Below are positions 27,309 through 37,187 of a DNA stretch of 64,000 nt, one piece after another. Source of the DNA: Saccharopolyspora erythraea NRRL 2338 (GTDB lineage Bacteria; Actinomycetota; Actinomycetes; Mycobacteriales; Pseudonocardiaceae); NCBI RefSeq assembly GCF_000062885.1, contig NC_009142.1, forward strand, positions 1,477,584 through 1,541,583. Direction: 5' to 3'. The notes under the pieces are model-generated. The model saw only the letters and a list, made by a program, of their open reading frames with translations. It searched no databases and was not told the DNA's origin. The position numbers and the translations under genes are program-made. Positions within the stretch are counted from its first letter, which is position 1. The number at the start of each line of letters is the position of its first letter.

Positions 27309-28224
27309 CGCCGGCCGGCGCGTCGCTGACGTCCACCGCGACCAGCGTGGTGGGGCGCACGGCGGCCTTGCCGCAGCTGTTCGGTCGCGGCGGATCGAGT
27401 TCGCGTTCGTGGACGGTGACCGTCCACGTCCGGCCGTCCTGGTGCGTGACGCGCACCTGGTCCCCGTCGGCCGGCTCCACCCGCAGCGCGTCGATCAGGT
27501 GCTCGCCGATTTGGTCGCGGACCGCGAGTTCGGCGACCTGGCCCGCCCTGGTCCAGGTGGAGCGGCCTCGGCAGTGCTCCAGCGTGACCTTGCCCGAGCC
27601 TGCTGCCGCGAGCGCGGCGTCGGCTTGGTGCGGGCCGAGCCTGCCGTAGGTGTAGCCGCTGGGCAGCAGGACCGCCGCGGGGGCGAACCGGTGGCCGCCG
27701 GTGTGGGTGGTCTCCCAGACCGCGTCGCCGTGGCGGCCCTGCAGTCCTGCGACGAGCTCGCGGCCGAGGACCGCGCAGCAGCGGTCGCGGCGGCCGTTGG
27801 TGCAGACCAGCAGCAGCGGCTCGGCGACCTCGCGTCCCCAGCCGCCGTGGCGGCCCGCCGCGATCGCCGCGAAATTCAGGCCGAGCAGTTCGGACGGGTC
27901 GGACAGGTCGGCCGCCCGCAGCCAGGACCCGGTCGGGCCGGTGTGGGCGAGGTAGGCGCGGCGCGGTCCGTCCGGTGGCTCGTCGGCGTGCCTGCCGGGG
28001 CGCCGGATGAGCTGTACCCGCACTCCGGCGGGTCCCGCGGCGGCGTCCAGCGCCCGTCCGACCGCCGGATCCAGGTGGCTCTGCAGCAGCGCGTTGTGAC
28101 CCCAAGGGCCACGCTGCTCCAGGCACAGCCAGCCACCGGCCACGGCGGCAGTGCCGGGCAGCGGTTCGCCGAGCGATTCGGACAGGGCGGCGCAGGTCGC
28201 GTCGCCGGCGGCGGTGTCTTGCAC
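27271..28224 (-). CDS. Sucrase/ferredoxin-like (thioredoxin-like [2Fe-2S]) protein
   Basis: About 317 residues. The C-terminal part has the Suc-Fer family motif LLLVCTNGRRDRCCAVLGREL followed by VWETTHTGGHRFAP, the Cys and His set that could hold a [2Fe-2S] cluster in a thioredoxin-like ferredoxin. An N-terminal copy starts CAALSESLGEPLPGTA and includes GGWLCLEQRGPWG. Biological role unknown. The start is uncertain: GTG at 28224 begins the conserved region but lies too close to its GGAGG; a TTG at 28323 is possible. Confidence 0.8.
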   Translation of the reverse strand: MQDTAAGDATCAALSESLGEPLPGTAAVAGGWLCLEQRGPWGHNALLQSHLDPAVGRALDAAAGPAGVRVQLIRRPGRHADEPPDGPRRAYLAHTGPTGSWLRAADLSDPSELLGLNFAAIAAGRHGGWGREVAEPLLLVCTNGRRDRCCAVLGRELVAGLQGRHGDAVWETTHTGGHRFAPAAVLLPSGYTYGRLGPHQADAALAAAGSGKVTLEHCRGRSTWTRAGQVAELAVRDQIGEHLIDALRVEPADGDQVRVTHQDGRTWTVTVHERELDPPRPNSCGKAAVRPTTLVAVDVSDAPAGVSGSPAPDPPPN

Positions 28225-28419
28225 ACCTCCACTGAAGCACGCCGCGCGGTGACCTGACGGGTGGCACCGTCGCCCGGCAGAGGTGGTAAGCAACCCCGAA
28301 CCGGGTACCCGAGCTGCAAGCAATAGACTCGGAGGTCAGCCCGGCGTCGACGGATGCGGCCCAGGGCCGCTCCCGCAGGCACCGCCGGGGTACGAAGCAC
28401 GTTCGCACTAGGAGACCAC

Positions 28420-29823
28420 GTGAAGAGCACCGTCGAGCACCTGAGCCCGACGCGCGTACGGATCAACGTCGAGGTGCCGTTCGACGAGCTCAAGCCGAAC
28501 TTCGACCGCGCGTACAAGGCACTGGCCCAGCAGGTCCGCATCCCCGGCTTCCGGCCGGGCAAGGTGCCCGCCAGGGTGCTGGAGAGCCGGATCGGTCGTG
28601 GACCCGTGCTCGACGAGGTCGTCAACGAGTCGGTCCCGGCCAAGTACCTCGAAGCCGTCAACAGCAGCGAGGTGCGCACCCTCGGTCGCCCCGACATCGA
28701 GGTGACCAAGATCGAGGACGGCGACGTCATCGAGTTCAAGGCCGAGGTCGACGTCCGTCCCGAGATCACCGTGCCGGCCTTCGGCGAGCTGAAGGTGTCG
28801 GTCGACGACGTCGAGGTGACCGAGGAAGAGGTCAACGAGCAGCTCGACGAGCTGCGCGCCCGCTTCGGCACCCTGGCAGGCGTCGAGCGGCCCGCCCAGC
28901 AGGGCGACTTCGTCAGCATCGACCTGTCGGCCACCGTCGACGGCCAGGAGGTCGAGGAGGCCCAGACCAGCGGCCTGTCCTACGAGATCGGTTCCGGCCA
29001 GCTCATCGACGGCATCGACGAGGCGCTGATCGGCGCGAGCGAGGGCGAGACCCGGACGTTCACCACCAACCTGGTGGCAGGCGAGCACGCGGGCAAGGAC
29101 GCCGAGGTCACCGTCAAGCTGAACTCGGTCAAGGAACGGCACCTGCCCGAGGTCGACGACGAGTTCGCCCAGATGGCCAGCGAGTTCGACTCCGTCGACG
29201 AGCTGCTGTCGGACCTGCGGGAGCGGCTGGGCCGGGTCAAGCGGATGCAGCAGGGCATGCAGGCCAGGGACAAGGTCCTGGAGGCGCTGCTGGAGACCGT
29301 CGAGGTCCCGCTGCCGGAGAAGGTCGTCGAGTCCGAGATCGACGTGCGCAAGCACGACGCGATCCACCCGTTCGACCACGACGAGGACCGCTTCGGCGAG
29401 TGGCTGGAGCAGCAGGGCCAGACCCGCGAGCAGTTCGAGGACGAGACCCGCGAGGAGGCGGAGAAGGCGGTGCGGACCCAGCTGGTGCTGGACACCATCG
29501 CCGACGCCGAGGACGTGTCGGTCTCCGACAACGAGCTGACCGAGCGGATCATCTACCAGGCGCAGCGGTTCGGCGTGAGCCCCGACCAGTACGTCCAGCA
29601 GGCCCAGCAGTCCGGCCAGCTCGGCGCGATCTACGCCGACGTCCGGCGCAGCAAGGCCCTGTTCTCGGTGGTGCGGCAGGCCACCGTGACCGACGAGGAG
29701 GGCAACGAGCTCGACCTCGACGAGCTGTTCGGCACGCAGGCCGGCGAGGAGCAGGGCGAGCAGGCCGAGGGCACCGAGGCCACCGACGAGCAGTCGGCGA
29801 AGGCGGACGCCAAGGCGGAGTGA
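28420..29823 (+). CDS. tig: Trigger factor (ribosome-associated chaperone and prolyl isomerase)
   Basis: A 467-residue chaperone that meets nascent chains at the ribosome exit. The ribosome-binding motif is GFRPGKVP near residue 45; the FKBP-type isomerase domain spans about 150-240 ([10 protein letters not shown] ... [15 protein letters not shown]); the rest is the helical chaperone domain with an acidic tail rich in Glu and Ala. The GTG at 28420 is preceded by GGAG and matches the usual N-terminus ([12 protein letters not shown]). It stands directly before clpP1-clpP2-clpX, the conserved bacterial order. Confidence 0.97.
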   Translation: MKSTVEHLSPTRVRINVEVPFDELKPNFDRAYKALAQQVRIPGFRPGKVPARVLESRIGRGPVLDEVVNESVPAKYLEAVNSSEVRTLGRPDIEVTKIEDGDVIEFKAEVDVRPEITVPAFGELKVSVDDVEVTEEEVNEQLDELRARFGTLAGVERPAQQGDFVSIDLSATVDGQEVEEAQTSGLSYEIGSGQLIDGIDEALIGASEGETRTFTTNLVAGEHAGKDAEVTVKLNSVKERHLPEVDDEFAQMASEFDSVDELLSDLRERLGRVKRMQQGMQARDKVLEALLETVEVPLPEKVVESEIDVRKHDAIHPFDHDEDRFGEWLEQQGQTREQFEDETREEAEKAVRTQLVLDTIADAEDVSVSDNELTERIIYQAQRFGVSPDQYVQQAQQSGQLGAIYADVRRSKALFSVVRQATVTDEEGNELDLDELFGTQAGEEQGEQAEGTEATDEQSAKADAKAE

Positions 29824-29864
29824 CCGCGGTCGCGAAAACTCGAATAGGCATGCTCTGAGCGAAC

Positions 29865-29896
29865 GTGGGCGGTACTGGGAAGCTGGTGCCGCCCAC
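29865..29896 (+). terminator. Hairpin terminator after tig
   Basis: GTGGGCGG at 29865-29872 pairs with CCGCCCAC at 29889-29896, followed by TTTCGTT. It lies 42 bases beyond the tig stop and likely reduces readthrough into clpP1. A second small hairpin (GTGGAGG/CCTCCAC, 29969-29987) lies in the clpP1 leader. Confidence 0.7.
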
Positions 29897-30042
29897 TTTC
29901 GTTAGGGTCTGTCGTAGCGGATCACCCGAAGGGGAATCGCGACATCGCAGGGGTCGCATTGGTCCACAGTGGAGGTCCCCCCTCCACCGCGGACCCGGCG
30001 CCCCCGTGGAAGAGGCCCACAGTGGGAGAAGGCAGGGGAGAC

Positions 30043-30669
30043 GTGACGCAGCACCAGACTGTTCCGGCGTCCGGCGCTGGATCGCCGCAGATGCGGACGA
30101 CGACGAACGGGCTCTCGCTCAACGACTCGGTGTACGAGCGGTTGCTGCGGGAACGCATCATCGTCCTCGGTTCCCAGGTCGAGGACTCGATCGCCAACCA
30201 GATCTGCTCTCAGCTGATCTTGCTGGCCGCCGAGGACCCGGAACGCGACATTTCGTTGTACATCAACTCGCCGGGTGGCTCGGTGCCGGCGGGCATGGCG
30301 ATCTACGACACCATGCAGCTCATCCAGCCGGACGTGGCGACCGTTGCGATGGGCTTCGCCGCGTCGATGGGGCAGTTCCTGCTTTCGGCGGGTGCCCGGG
30401 GCAAGCGCTTCGCGCTGCCGCACGCGCGGATCATGATGCACCAGCCGTCGGCGGGCATCGGTGGTACCGCTTCAGACATCGCCATCCAGGCCGAGGTCTT
30501 CGCCAAGAACAAGCGGGAGATGGCGGAGCTGATCGCCGAGCAGACCGGTCAGCCGATCGAGAAGATCGAGGCCGACTCCGACCGGGACAAGTGGTTCACC
30601 GCGGAGGAGGCCCGCGACTACGGCTTCGTCGACCACATCGCCACCGCCGCCAACCTGCCGCGCGGCTGA
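30043..30669 (+). CDS. clpP1: ATP-dependent Clp protease proteolytic subunit ClpP1
   Basis: A 208-residue serine peptidase subunit. The catalytic triad is visible: Ser in GFAASMGQF, His in ARIMMHQPS, and Asp in the DSDRDKWF region. The GTG at 30043 with GGGGAG upstream is chosen; an ATG at 30091 gives a form close to the mature length, so the first 16 residues may be a cleaved propeptide. It forms mixed tetradecamers with ClpP2, encoded 20 bases downstream. Confidence 0.96.
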   Translation: MTQHQTVPASGAGSPQMRTTTNGLSLNDSVYERLLRERIIVLGSQVEDSIANQICSQLILLAAEDPERDISLYINSPGGSVPAGMAIYDTMQLIQPDVATVAMGFAASMGQFLLSAGARGKRFALPHARIMMHQPSAGIGGTASDIAIQAEVFAKNKREMAELIAEQTGQPIEKIEADSDRDKWFTAEEARDYGFVDHIATAANLPRG

Positions 30670-30689
30670 CCGAGACGAGGAGTGTTCCC

Positions 30690-31322
30690 GTGAACCCCTA
30701 CCAGTCCTTGCAGTCCCGGTACGTGCTGCCCTCGTTCGTCGAGCGCACCGCGTACGGGGTCAAGGAGTCCAACCCGTACAACAAGCTGTTCGAGGAGCGC
30801 ATCGTCTTCCTCGGCGTCCAGGTCGACGACGCCTCGGCCAACGACGTGATGGCGCAGCTGCTGTTCCTGGAGTCCGACGACCCGGACCGCGAGATCCAGA
30901 TCTACATCAACTCGCCCGGCGGTTCGTTCACCGCGCTGATGGCGATCTACGACACGATCCAGTACGTTCGCCCGGACGTGCGTACGATCTGCCTGGGCCA
31001 GGCCGCCTCGGCGGCGGCGGTCATCCTCGCCGCCGGCACCAAGGGCAAGCGGCTGGCGCTGCCCAACTCGCGGATGCTGATCCACCAGCCCGCGACGGAG
31101 GGCATCTACGGCCAGGTCTCCGACCTGGAGATCCAGGCGGCCGAGGTGCAGCGGATGCGTGACCAGATGGAGGCCACGCTCGCCAGGCACACCAACCGCA
31201 CGCAGGAACAGGTTCGCAAGGACGTCGAGCGGGACAAGATCCTCACCGCCGACCAGGCTGTGGAGTACGGCATCATCGACGAGGTGCTGCCCTACCGCAA
31301 GCTGTCGGCGATGAAGTCCTGA
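30690..31322 (+). CDS. clpP2: ATP-dependent Clp protease proteolytic subunit ClpP2
   Basis: A 210-residue second ClpP paralogue. Catalytic Ser is in [10 protein letters not shown], His in RMLIHQPAT and the Asp in VERDKIL. Start is GTG at 30690 after GACGAGGAG. In actinobacteria only the ClpP1P2 hetero-complex is active, and it partners with ClpX or ClpC1. It is co-transcribed with clpP1 and separated from clpX by 250 bases holding stable hairpins. Confidence 0.96.
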   Translation: MNPYQSLQSRYVLPSFVERTAYGVKESNPYNKLFEERIVFLGVQVDDASANDVMAQLLFLESDDPDREIQIYINSPGGSFTALMAIYDTIQYVRPDVRTICLGQAASAAAVILAAGTKGKRLALPNSRMLIHQPATEGIYGQVSDLEIQAAEVQRMRDQMEATLARHTNRTQEQVRKDVERDKILTADQAVEYGIIDEVLPYRKLSAMKS

Positions 31323-31421
31323 AGACATGCCGGACGCGGTCCGGTGAGACGGTGGTCACAACTCGATCACCTGTTCACCGGTCCGCCCGTGCTCGCGCAG
31401 GGTGAGCACGGTCAGGCGGCG

Positions 31422-31462
31422 ACACGCCGGGCACGTCGTGAGTCACGCCGTGCCCGGCGTGT
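31422..31462 (+). terminator. 14-bp hairpin between clpP2 and clpX
   Basis: ACACGCCGGGCACG pairs perfectly with CGTGCCCGGCGTGT across a 13-base loop. Two shorter hairpins follow (GGAGAC/GTCTCC and CTCCCC/GGGGAG). The array probably terminates the clpP1P2 transcript, so clpX has its own promoter. Confidence 0.75.
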
Positions 31463-31572
31463 GGCGGAGACTGTGAGTCTCCCCGAACCCGGGGAGCGGC
31501 AGGTACCGTCGGAGGCACACACGGTCAGGCGCGCTACCGGACGGCGCGCCGGAGGGGACGGGGTCAGCGGTC

Positions 31573-32856
31573 ATGGCACGTATCGGTGACGGCGGCGACC
31601 TGCTGAAGTGCTCCTTCTGCGGGAAGAGCCAGAAGCAGGTCAAGAAACTCATCGCCGGCCCCGGCGTGTACATCTGCGATGAGTGCATCGATCTCTGCAA
31701 CGAGATCATCGAGGAGGAGCTGGCCGAAGCGGGCGAGGTGAAGCTCGACGAGCTGCCCAAGCCCGCCGAGATCCACGAGTTCCTTGACCAGTACGTCATC
31801 GGTCAGGACCCGGCCAAGCGCAACCTCTCGGTAGCGGTCTACAACCACTACAAGCGCATCCAGGTGGGCGAGCGCACCACGCGCGAGAGCCGCGAGGAGA
31901 GCGTCGAACTCGCCAAGTCCAACATCCTGATGCTGGGTCCCACCGGTTGCGGCAAGACCTACCTCGCGCAGACGCTCGCCAAGATGCTCAACGTCCCGTT
32001 CGCCATCGCCGACGCCACGGCGCTCACCGAGGCCGGCTACGTGGGCGAGGACGTCGAGAACATCCTGCTCAAGCTCATCCAGGCGGCCGACTACGACGTC
32101 AAGCGCGCCGAGACCGGCATCATCTACATCGACGAGGTCGACAAGATCGCCCGCAAGAGCGAGAACCCGTCGATCACGCGCGACGTCTCCGGCGAGGGCG
32201 TGCAGCAGGCCCTGCTGAAGATACTGGAGGGCACCACCGCCAGCGTCCCGCCGCAGGGCGGCCGCAAGCACCCCCACCAGGAGTTCATCCAGATCGACAC
32301 CACGAACGTGCTGTTCATCGTGGCGGGCGCGTTCGCCGGTCTGGAGAAGATCGTCGAGGACCGGGTCGGCAAGCACAGCGTGGGCTTCGGCGCCGAGCTG
32401 CGGTCCAAGACCGACCTGGACAACGCCGACCACTTCGCCGACGTGATGCCCGAGGACCTGATCAAGTACGGGCTGATCCCGGAGTTCATCGGCCGGCTGC
32501 CCACGGTGGCCACCGTGACCAACCTCGACAAGCCGTCGCTGGTGCAGATCCTCACCGAGCCGCGCAACGCGCTGATCAAGCAGTACAAGCGGCTGTTCGA
32601 GATGGACAACGTCGAGCTGGAGTTCACCAAGACGGCGCTGGAGGCCATAGCCGACCAGGCCATCCTGCGCGGCACCGGCGCTCGCGGCCTGCGGGCGATC
32701 CTGGAGGAGGTCCTGCTGCCGGTGATGTACGACATCCCGAGCCGCTCGGACGTCGCCAAGGTCGTGATAACCGAGCAGACCGTGCGCGAGAACGTGAATC
32801 CCACGATCGTGGCACGCCAGGCCACCCGTCGGGAGCGCCGCGAGAAGTCCGCCTGA
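31573..32856 (+). CDS. clpX: ATP-dependent Clp protease ATP-binding subunit ClpX
   Basis: A 427-residue AAA+ unfoldase that feeds substrates to ClpP1P2. The N-terminal zinc-binding domain reads CSFCGK ... [10 protein letters not shown]. Walker A is [11 protein letters not shown], Walker B is [11 protein letters not shown], sensor and IGF-type loop regions follow, and the C-terminal small domain includes [19 protein letters not shown] at 31573. Full-length and intact. Confidence 0.98.
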   Translation: MARIGDGGDLLKCSFCGKSQKQVKKLIAGPGVYICDECIDLCNEIIEEELAEAGEVKLDELPKPAEIHEFLDQYVIGQDPAKRNLSVAVYNHYKRIQVGERTTRESREESVELAKSNILMLGPTGCGKTYLAQTLAKMLNVPFAIADATALTEAGYVGEDVENILLKLIQAADYDVKRAETGIIYIDEVDKIARKSENPSITRDVSGEGVQQALLKILEGTTASVPPQGGRKHPHQEFIQIDTTNVLFIVAGAFAGLEKIVEDRVGKHSVGFGAELRSKTDLDNADHFADVMPEDLIKYGLIPEFIGRLPTVATVTNLDKPSLVQILTEPRNALIKQYKRLFEMDNVELEFTKTALEAIADQAILRGTGARGLRAILEEVLLPVMYDIPSRSDVAKVVITEQTVRENVNPTIVARQATRRERREKSA

Positions 32857-33227
32857 GCGGTGCGGTTCGTCGCGGTCGGCGCCGCCTGCGCCGCTCCGCG
32901 AGTCCGTTCACGTACGTGACGGTTTGTCGCGTACTGGCCGGTTCTGAGGTTCGGTCGAGACGAGAGCGAGTTCCGGTCTGATCCGTTCGTGGGATCGGGC
33001 CGCCCCGAAGACGTGACGACTCCTCGCATTCCTGTGGGTCTCGTCGCGGCGTTCCGAACCTTGCCAGTGCTCCGGGCGAGTGATGACACCCTCTCTCCCC
33101 GCGTCCGCCGGCCCCCCATACCCGATGCGGTGGGCCGGGCTCCCCACCGGTGGGCCTCTCCTGCGGTTTCACCGGTCATCGAAGATCATTGGTCGATCGG
33201 CGAGATTCGCGAGTCGGGGAGCGATAC
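32857..33227. other. Intergenic region after clpX
   Basis: A 371-base gap between clpX and the hydrolase gene. No gene is supported. It must hold the clpX terminator and the hydrolase promoter; GGGGA just before 33228 is the hydrolase ribosome site. I see no strong hairpin or repeat. Confidence 0.5.
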
Positions 33228-33866
33228 ATGAGCGAGATGCACGTCCTGCTGCTGCACGGGATGACGGGCTCCGGACCGTGGCACTGGCAGCAGTGGCTGG
33301 CGGGGCGGCTCTCGGCGCAGGACGTGACCGTGGAGATGCCGGCTCTGCCGGACCCCGACCACCCCGACCGGGACGAGTGGCTGCCGGTGCTGCGCGCACG
33401 GCTCGCGGCGGTGCCCGCCGACGCCGAGCTCGTGGTCGCTGCGCACTCGTGCGGTGTCGCCCTGTGGCTGCACCACGCGGTCACCATCGGCGGCCAGACG
33501 CGGCGCGCCGACCGCGTGCTGCTGGTGGCCCCTCCCGACCCGCAGTGGCAGCACCCGGACGCGGCCGGCATCGTGCCCTACCCGCTCGACGCACGCGCCC
33601 TGCGCAAGGCGGGCGGCGTCACCCGCATGGTCGCGGGCACCGGCGACCCGTACCTGTCGATGCGCAAGGCGCACCGGCTCGCCGAGGCGTTGCAGATCGA
33701 GCTGGACGTCATCCCCGACGGCGAGCACCTCAACACCGACGCCGGTTACGGACCATGGCCCTCGATGCTGAGCTGGGCGCTGTACGGGTCGGTTCCGCTG
33801 GCCGACCGCTACGACGCCGAGCCGTACACGGTCGCCTACGCTCCCGAACGTCTGCGCCCGGTGTAG
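33228..33866 (+). CDS. Alpha/beta hydrolase (RBBP9/YdeN-like)
   Basis: A 212-residue small serine hydrolase. The first strand is VLLLHGMTGSGPWHW with the oxyanion loop, the nucleophile is in VVAAHSCGVAL, and GEHLNTDAGYGPWP carries the catalytic His in the layout of the RBBP9/YdeN family. Natural substrates are unknown. The ATG at 33228 has GGGGA about eight bases upstream. Confidence 0.87.
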   Translation: MSEMHVLLLHGMTGSGPWHWQQWLAGRLSAQDVTVEMPALPDPDHPDRDEWLPVLRARLAAVPADAELVVAAHSCGVALWLHHAVTIGGQTRRADRVLLVAPPDPQWQHPDAAGIVPYPLDARALRKAGGVTRMVAGTGDPYLSMRKAHRLAEALQIELDVIPDGEHLNTDAGYGPWPSMLSWALYGSVPLADRYDAEPYTVAYAPERLRPV

Positions 33867-33900
33867 GCCGAGGGCCCGGTAGCTCCGGCGTCCGGAAGAC

Positions 33901-34782
33901 TCAGGCGTCGCGTTCGGCGAGCTTGCGGCCGATGAAGCTGACGACTTCGGGCAGCGCCTTGCGGTAGTAGCGGCTGTTGTGGCCACCGGGGGTGGTGGAG
34001 GCCACCTCCGGCCGGGCCCGCCGGATGAACTCGCGGGTGCCGGTGATGAACCTGTCCCCGAGGCCGCACCAGACGCCCAGCGCGACGTTGTCCAGCTCGG
34101 GGATGTGGCGCAGCGGGTCCATGCCGGCCCACTCGGCCTCGTCGACGAACGCCTTGCGCTTGCTCATCTCGCGCCAGCTCGTGATCAACGCGGGAGAGAC
34201 GACCGCGGCGGCCGTCACCGGGTTGTCGTGCTCGTGCCTGCGCCGGGCGTAGAGCAGGGCGCCGAAGCCGCCCATGGAGATGCCCGACACCGCGAAGGGC
34301 TGGCCGTCGTCGCCGCCGAGGCCGCGTTCGCCGAGCCAGCGGGGTACCTCGTCGAGCAACATCCACATCGGATCGTCGCCCGGGTGCCGGTGCCAGTAGC
34401 TGTTGCCGCCCCCGTCGACCGCGAGGAACGCGAACGGTGGGACCCGGCCCTCGGCCACCGCGGCGCTCAGCCAGCCGGGCAGCCCGCCTGCGGACTTGCG
34501 GGCGTCGCCGTAGCGGCCGTGCAGCATCAGGCACACCGGCAGCCCCTCGCGGTCCACGCCCTCCGGGTACATCAGCACGAGGTCGACCTCGCGGTTGCGG
34601 CCCAGGGAGTGGACGCGTTCGACCGAGGCGTTGCTCTGGTTGGCCAGCGGTGCGGCTTTGCCGGGGATGCTGAAGGTGTCGCCGGAGAGGCCCAGGCCGA
34701 GCGCGGCGGCCCCGGCGGCCCCGGAGGTGAGCACGGTTCGCCTTCGCAGGAGTCGGCCCCGCGCGGGCTCTGGCGTCTGCAT
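33901..34782 (-). CDS. Tat-exported esterase of the antigen 85/esterase D fold
   Basis: A 293-residue alpha/beta hydrolase with a twin-arginine signal (RRRTVLTSGAAGAAALGLGL, residues about 14-35), so exported folded. The nucleophile motif is VSGISMGGFGALLYA, and the C-terminal PGGHNSRYYRKALP has the catalytic His. It resembles putative esterases of the FGH/antigen 85 group, possibly acting on cell-surface esters. The ATG at 34782 follows GGAGGGGAG; an ATG at 34800 is also in frame. Confidence 0.85.
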   Translation of the reverse strand: MQTPEPARGRLLRRRTVLTSGAAGAAALGLGLSGDTFSIPGKAAPLANQSNASVERVHSLGRNREVDLVLMYPEGVDREGLPVCLMLHGRYGDARKSAGGLPGWLSAAVAEGRVPPFAFLAVDGGGNSYWHRHPGDDPMWMLLDEVPRWLGERGLGGDDGQPFAVSGISMGGFGALLYARRRHEHDNPVTAAAVVSPALITSWREMSKRKAFVDEAEWAGMDPLRHIPELDNVALGVWCGLGDRFITGTREFIRRARPEVASTTPGGHNSRYYRKALPEVVSFIGRKLAERDA

Positions 34783-34861
34783 GCTCCCCTCCGGTCTCAC
34801 GGTGTCGCGCGTTCCATCGTGCCTACCGGGCCGCGTTGCTTTCGCCGGTCAGCGCAGGTGG

Positions 34862-35695
34862 TCACGAGATTTCGGTCACCACCCGCTGCGATCCGGTGTA
34901 GACGTTCATGGACTGTCCACGCAGGAACCCCACCAGGGTCATGCCCTGCTCCTCGGCCAGGTCGACCGCCAGCGACGACGGCGCCGAGACCGCCGCGAGC
35001 ATCGGCACACCGGCCATGGCGGCCTTCTGGACGAGTTCGAAGGACGCGCGTCCGGACACCATCAGCACGCCGCCGGTGAGCGGTGTGCGGCCTTCCATCA
35101 GCGCCCAGCCGAGGATCTTGTCCACGGCGTTGTGCCTGCCGACGTCCTCGCGCACGGCCAGCAGCGAGCCGTCGGCGTCGAACAACCCGGCCGCGTGCAG
35201 GCCGCCGGTGCTGTCGAACACCCGTTGGGCCGCGCGGAGCTTGCCGGGCAGTTCGGAGAGCACGTCCGCGCGCAGCCGCAGCGGGTCCTCGGCGGGGGAG
35301 TGGCGGGTGCGCAACCGCACCGAGTCCAGCGCGGCCTTGCCGCACACGCCGCACGACGACGTCGTGTAGAAATTGCGCTCGACCGACGGGTCGGGTGGTT
35401 CGACGCCGGGTGCGAGCGCGATGTCCAGGACGTTGTAGGTGTTGCGGCCGTCGGGGCCGGGGCTGTCGCAGAAGCGGGCGGCGGCCACGTCGTCCCGGCC
35501 CGTGATGACTCCCTCGGTGAGCAGGAAGCCGTGGGCCAGCTCGACGTCGCTGCCGGGTGTGCGCATGGTGACGCTCAGCGGCCGCGAGGCGACCCTGATC
35601 TCCAGCGGTTCTTCGGCTGCCAGCGTGTCGGGCCTGCGCCGGGGTTCGCCCGCCTTGATGTGCAGCACCGGCCGCCGCACGGTGACCCGTCCCAT
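34862..35695 (-). CDS. fdhD: Formate dehydrogenase accessory sulfurtransferase FdhD
   Basis: A 277-residue FdhD. This protein transfers sulfur from a cysteine desulfurase to the molybdenum cofactor of formate dehydrogenases. The redox loop [13 protein letters not shown] holds the required CxxC; other family motifs are [39 protein letters not shown] and [12 protein letters not shown] formate dehydrogenase-like enzyme that could be its client is encoded at 51449-53746. Confidence 0.96.
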   Translation of the reverse strand: MGRVTVRRPVLHIKAGEPRRRPDTLAAEEPLEIRVASRPLSVTMRTPGSDVELAHGFLLTEGVITGRDDVAAARFCDSPGPDGRNTYNVLDIALAPGVEPPDPSVERNFYTTSSCGVCGKAALDSVRLRTRHSPAEDPLRLRADVLSELPGKLRAAQRVFDSTGGLHAAGLFDADGSLLAVREDVGRHNAVDKILGWALMEGRTPLTGGVLMVSGRASFELVQKAAMAGVPMLAAVSAPSSLAVDLAEEQGMTLVGFLRGQSMNVYTGSQRVVTEIS

Positions 35696-35879
35696 CCGGA
35701 CCTCCCGTCGTGGAGAGCGCCTGTCCTGACAATCGTCGCACCCGCGTGGTTCGTCACATCCGGGTCCGTGTGCCCGGAAGCGGTCGGATGTGGCACTGGC
35801 GGGTTTCGCATGGACCGGTCAGACGGGGAGGTCGTCTTCCGGGAACGGCAGCACGCGGGGCGCAGGTGCACCGCGCTGA

Positions 35880-36227
35880 TCAGTCGCCGCGTTGGTCGGC
35901 GGCGGTGATGAGCCGGTCGAGCTCGTGGAGCGCCTTGGCCATCTCGTCGACGCGTCCCGCGAGCCGGTCGCGTTCGGTGCGCAGCATGCGGCGTTGCTCC
36001 ATGGTGGTTCGGCCGGTGTTCATGCAGGGCAGCAAAGTCGCGATGACGCGGCTGCTGAGCCCGGCCGCGTAGAACCGCTGGAACAAGCGCACCAGCTCGA
36101 CCGAGTCCTCGGTGTACCGGCGTTGTCCCGAAGCGGTGCGCTCGGGGCTGAGAAGGCGCTGTTCTTCGTAGTAGCGAAGCGCGCGCACGCTCACTCCGGA
36201 TCGTCGTGCGAGTTCACCGATCCGCAT
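35880..36227 (-). CDS. MerR-family transcriptional regulator
   Basis: A 115-residue regulator. The winged helix-turn-helix starts MRIGELARRSGVSVRALRYYEEQ, followed by RRYTEDSV and a dimerisation coiled coil (about 75-112). One Cys (LLPCMNTG) is present but no clear metal-binding set, so the ligand is unknown. The ATG at 36227 follows GAGGTGGG. It is divergent from the SDR gene with a MerR-type operator between them, so it probably controls that gene and itself. Confidence 0.92.
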   Translation of the reverse strand: MRIGELARRSGVSVRALRYYEEQRLLSPERTASGQRRYTEDSVELVRLFQRFYAAGLSSRVIATLLPCMNTGRTTMEQRRMLRTERDRLAGRVDEMAKALHELDRLITAADQRGD

Positions 36228-36254
36228 TCGTCCCACCTCGGTCGCGCAGGAGAC

Positions 36255-36286
36255 TTGACCCTCACGTCGGCGTGAGGTTTTAGCGT
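36255..36286 (+). promoter_or_regulatory. MerR-type operator-promoter for the SDR gene
   Basis: -35 box TTGACC (36255-36260) and -10 box TAGCGT (36281-36286) are 20 bases apart (19 to TTAGCG), longer than the normal 17, as in promoters twisted open by MerR activators. The palindrome CCTCACG-TCGG-CGTGAGG-like dyad (36260-36277) fills the spacer. The GTG start lies seven bases after the -10 box, suggesting a leaderless mRNA. Confidence 0.75.
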
Positions 36287-36293
36287 AGCTCGC

Positions 36294-37016
36294 GTGGACA
36301 TCCAGAACTCGATCGCACTGGTCACAGGAGCCAACCGCGGCATCGGACGCAGCTTCGTCACCGAGTTGCGACGCAGGGGAGCCGAGAAGATCTACGCGGC
36401 GGCCCGCCGACCGGACGAGCTCGACATCCCCGGCGTAGTTCCGCTGCGGTTGGACATCACAGATGACGCTTCGGTTGCCGCGGCGGCAGCCTCGGCCGCG
36501 GATGTGACCCTGCTCATCAACAACGCTGGTGTGTCGACCTTCGCGCCTCTCGTCGAGGGAGCGATGCCCGATATCCGGCTGGAGATGGAGACGAACTACT
36601 TCGGAACTCTGCGCATGGTGCGTGCGTTCGCGCCGACCCTGGCCGCCGCCGGGGGCGGGGCCGTTCTGAACGTGCTGTCCGTGATGGCTTGGATGGCTTA
36701 CCAGCACTCCAACAGCTACTCGGCGTCCAAGGCCGCGGCGTGGGCGCTGACCAACGGGATCCGGCTCGAACTCGCCGGCCAGGGAACGCAGGTTACCGGG
36801 CTGGCGATGGCCGGCGTCGACACCGACATGATGGCCGGCATCGAGGCCGACAAGACCGACCCGGCTGTGATCGCGCGAGCAGCGCTGGACGGCGTCCAGG
36901 CCGGGGCGCTCGAAGTCCTGGCCGACGAGCAGACGGCTCGGTGGAGGGCACGGCTCGGTGAGGATCCGGCACTGCTCTACCCCCAGCTGGCCGAACACCG
37001 CCCCGCCCACACCTAG
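36294..37016 (+). CDS. Short-chain dehydrogenase/reductase (SDR family)
   Basis: A 240-residue NAD(P)-dependent oxidoreductase. The cofactor loop is TGANRGIG, then LLINNAG (NNAG motif), and the catalytic Tyr and Lys are in SYSASKAAA. Arg in the first loop (AARRPDE) suggests NADP preference. Substrate unknown; control by the divergent MerR regulator hints at a stress or xenobiotic response. The GTG start at 36294 is fixed by the promoter spacing. Confidence 0.93.
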   Translation: MDIQNSIALVTGANRGIGRSFVTELRRRGAEKIYAAARRPDELDIPGVVPLRLDITDDASVAAAAASAADVTLLINNAGVSTFAPLVEGAMPDIRLEMETNYFGTLRMVRAFAPTLAAAGGGAVLNVLSVMAWMAYQHSNSYSASKAAAWALTNGIRLELAGQGTQVTGLAMAGVDTDMMAGIEADKTDPAVIARAALDGVQAGALEVLADEQTARWRARLGEDPALLYPQLAEHRPAHT

Positions 37017-37028
37017 GAAGTCCGAGAG

Positions 37029-37051
37029 CACAAGCGGTTTCGCCGCTTGTG
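37029..37051 (+). terminator. Hairpin terminator after SDR gene
   Basis: CACAAGCGG pairs perfectly with CCGCTTGTG around TTTCG, 12 bases after the stop codon. Confidence 0.8.
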
Positions 37052-37187
37052 GCACAGCCCTGGAGCTCCCGGCACGACCTCGGGGCCGGCCGCTGTTCCG
37101 GACACCACTGGCCGGAAAAGGGCCTCCCTGCCGCGGGGTGGTCGACACTAGGCTCGCCGTGATCCACATCGCACGGCGGGAGGATGC

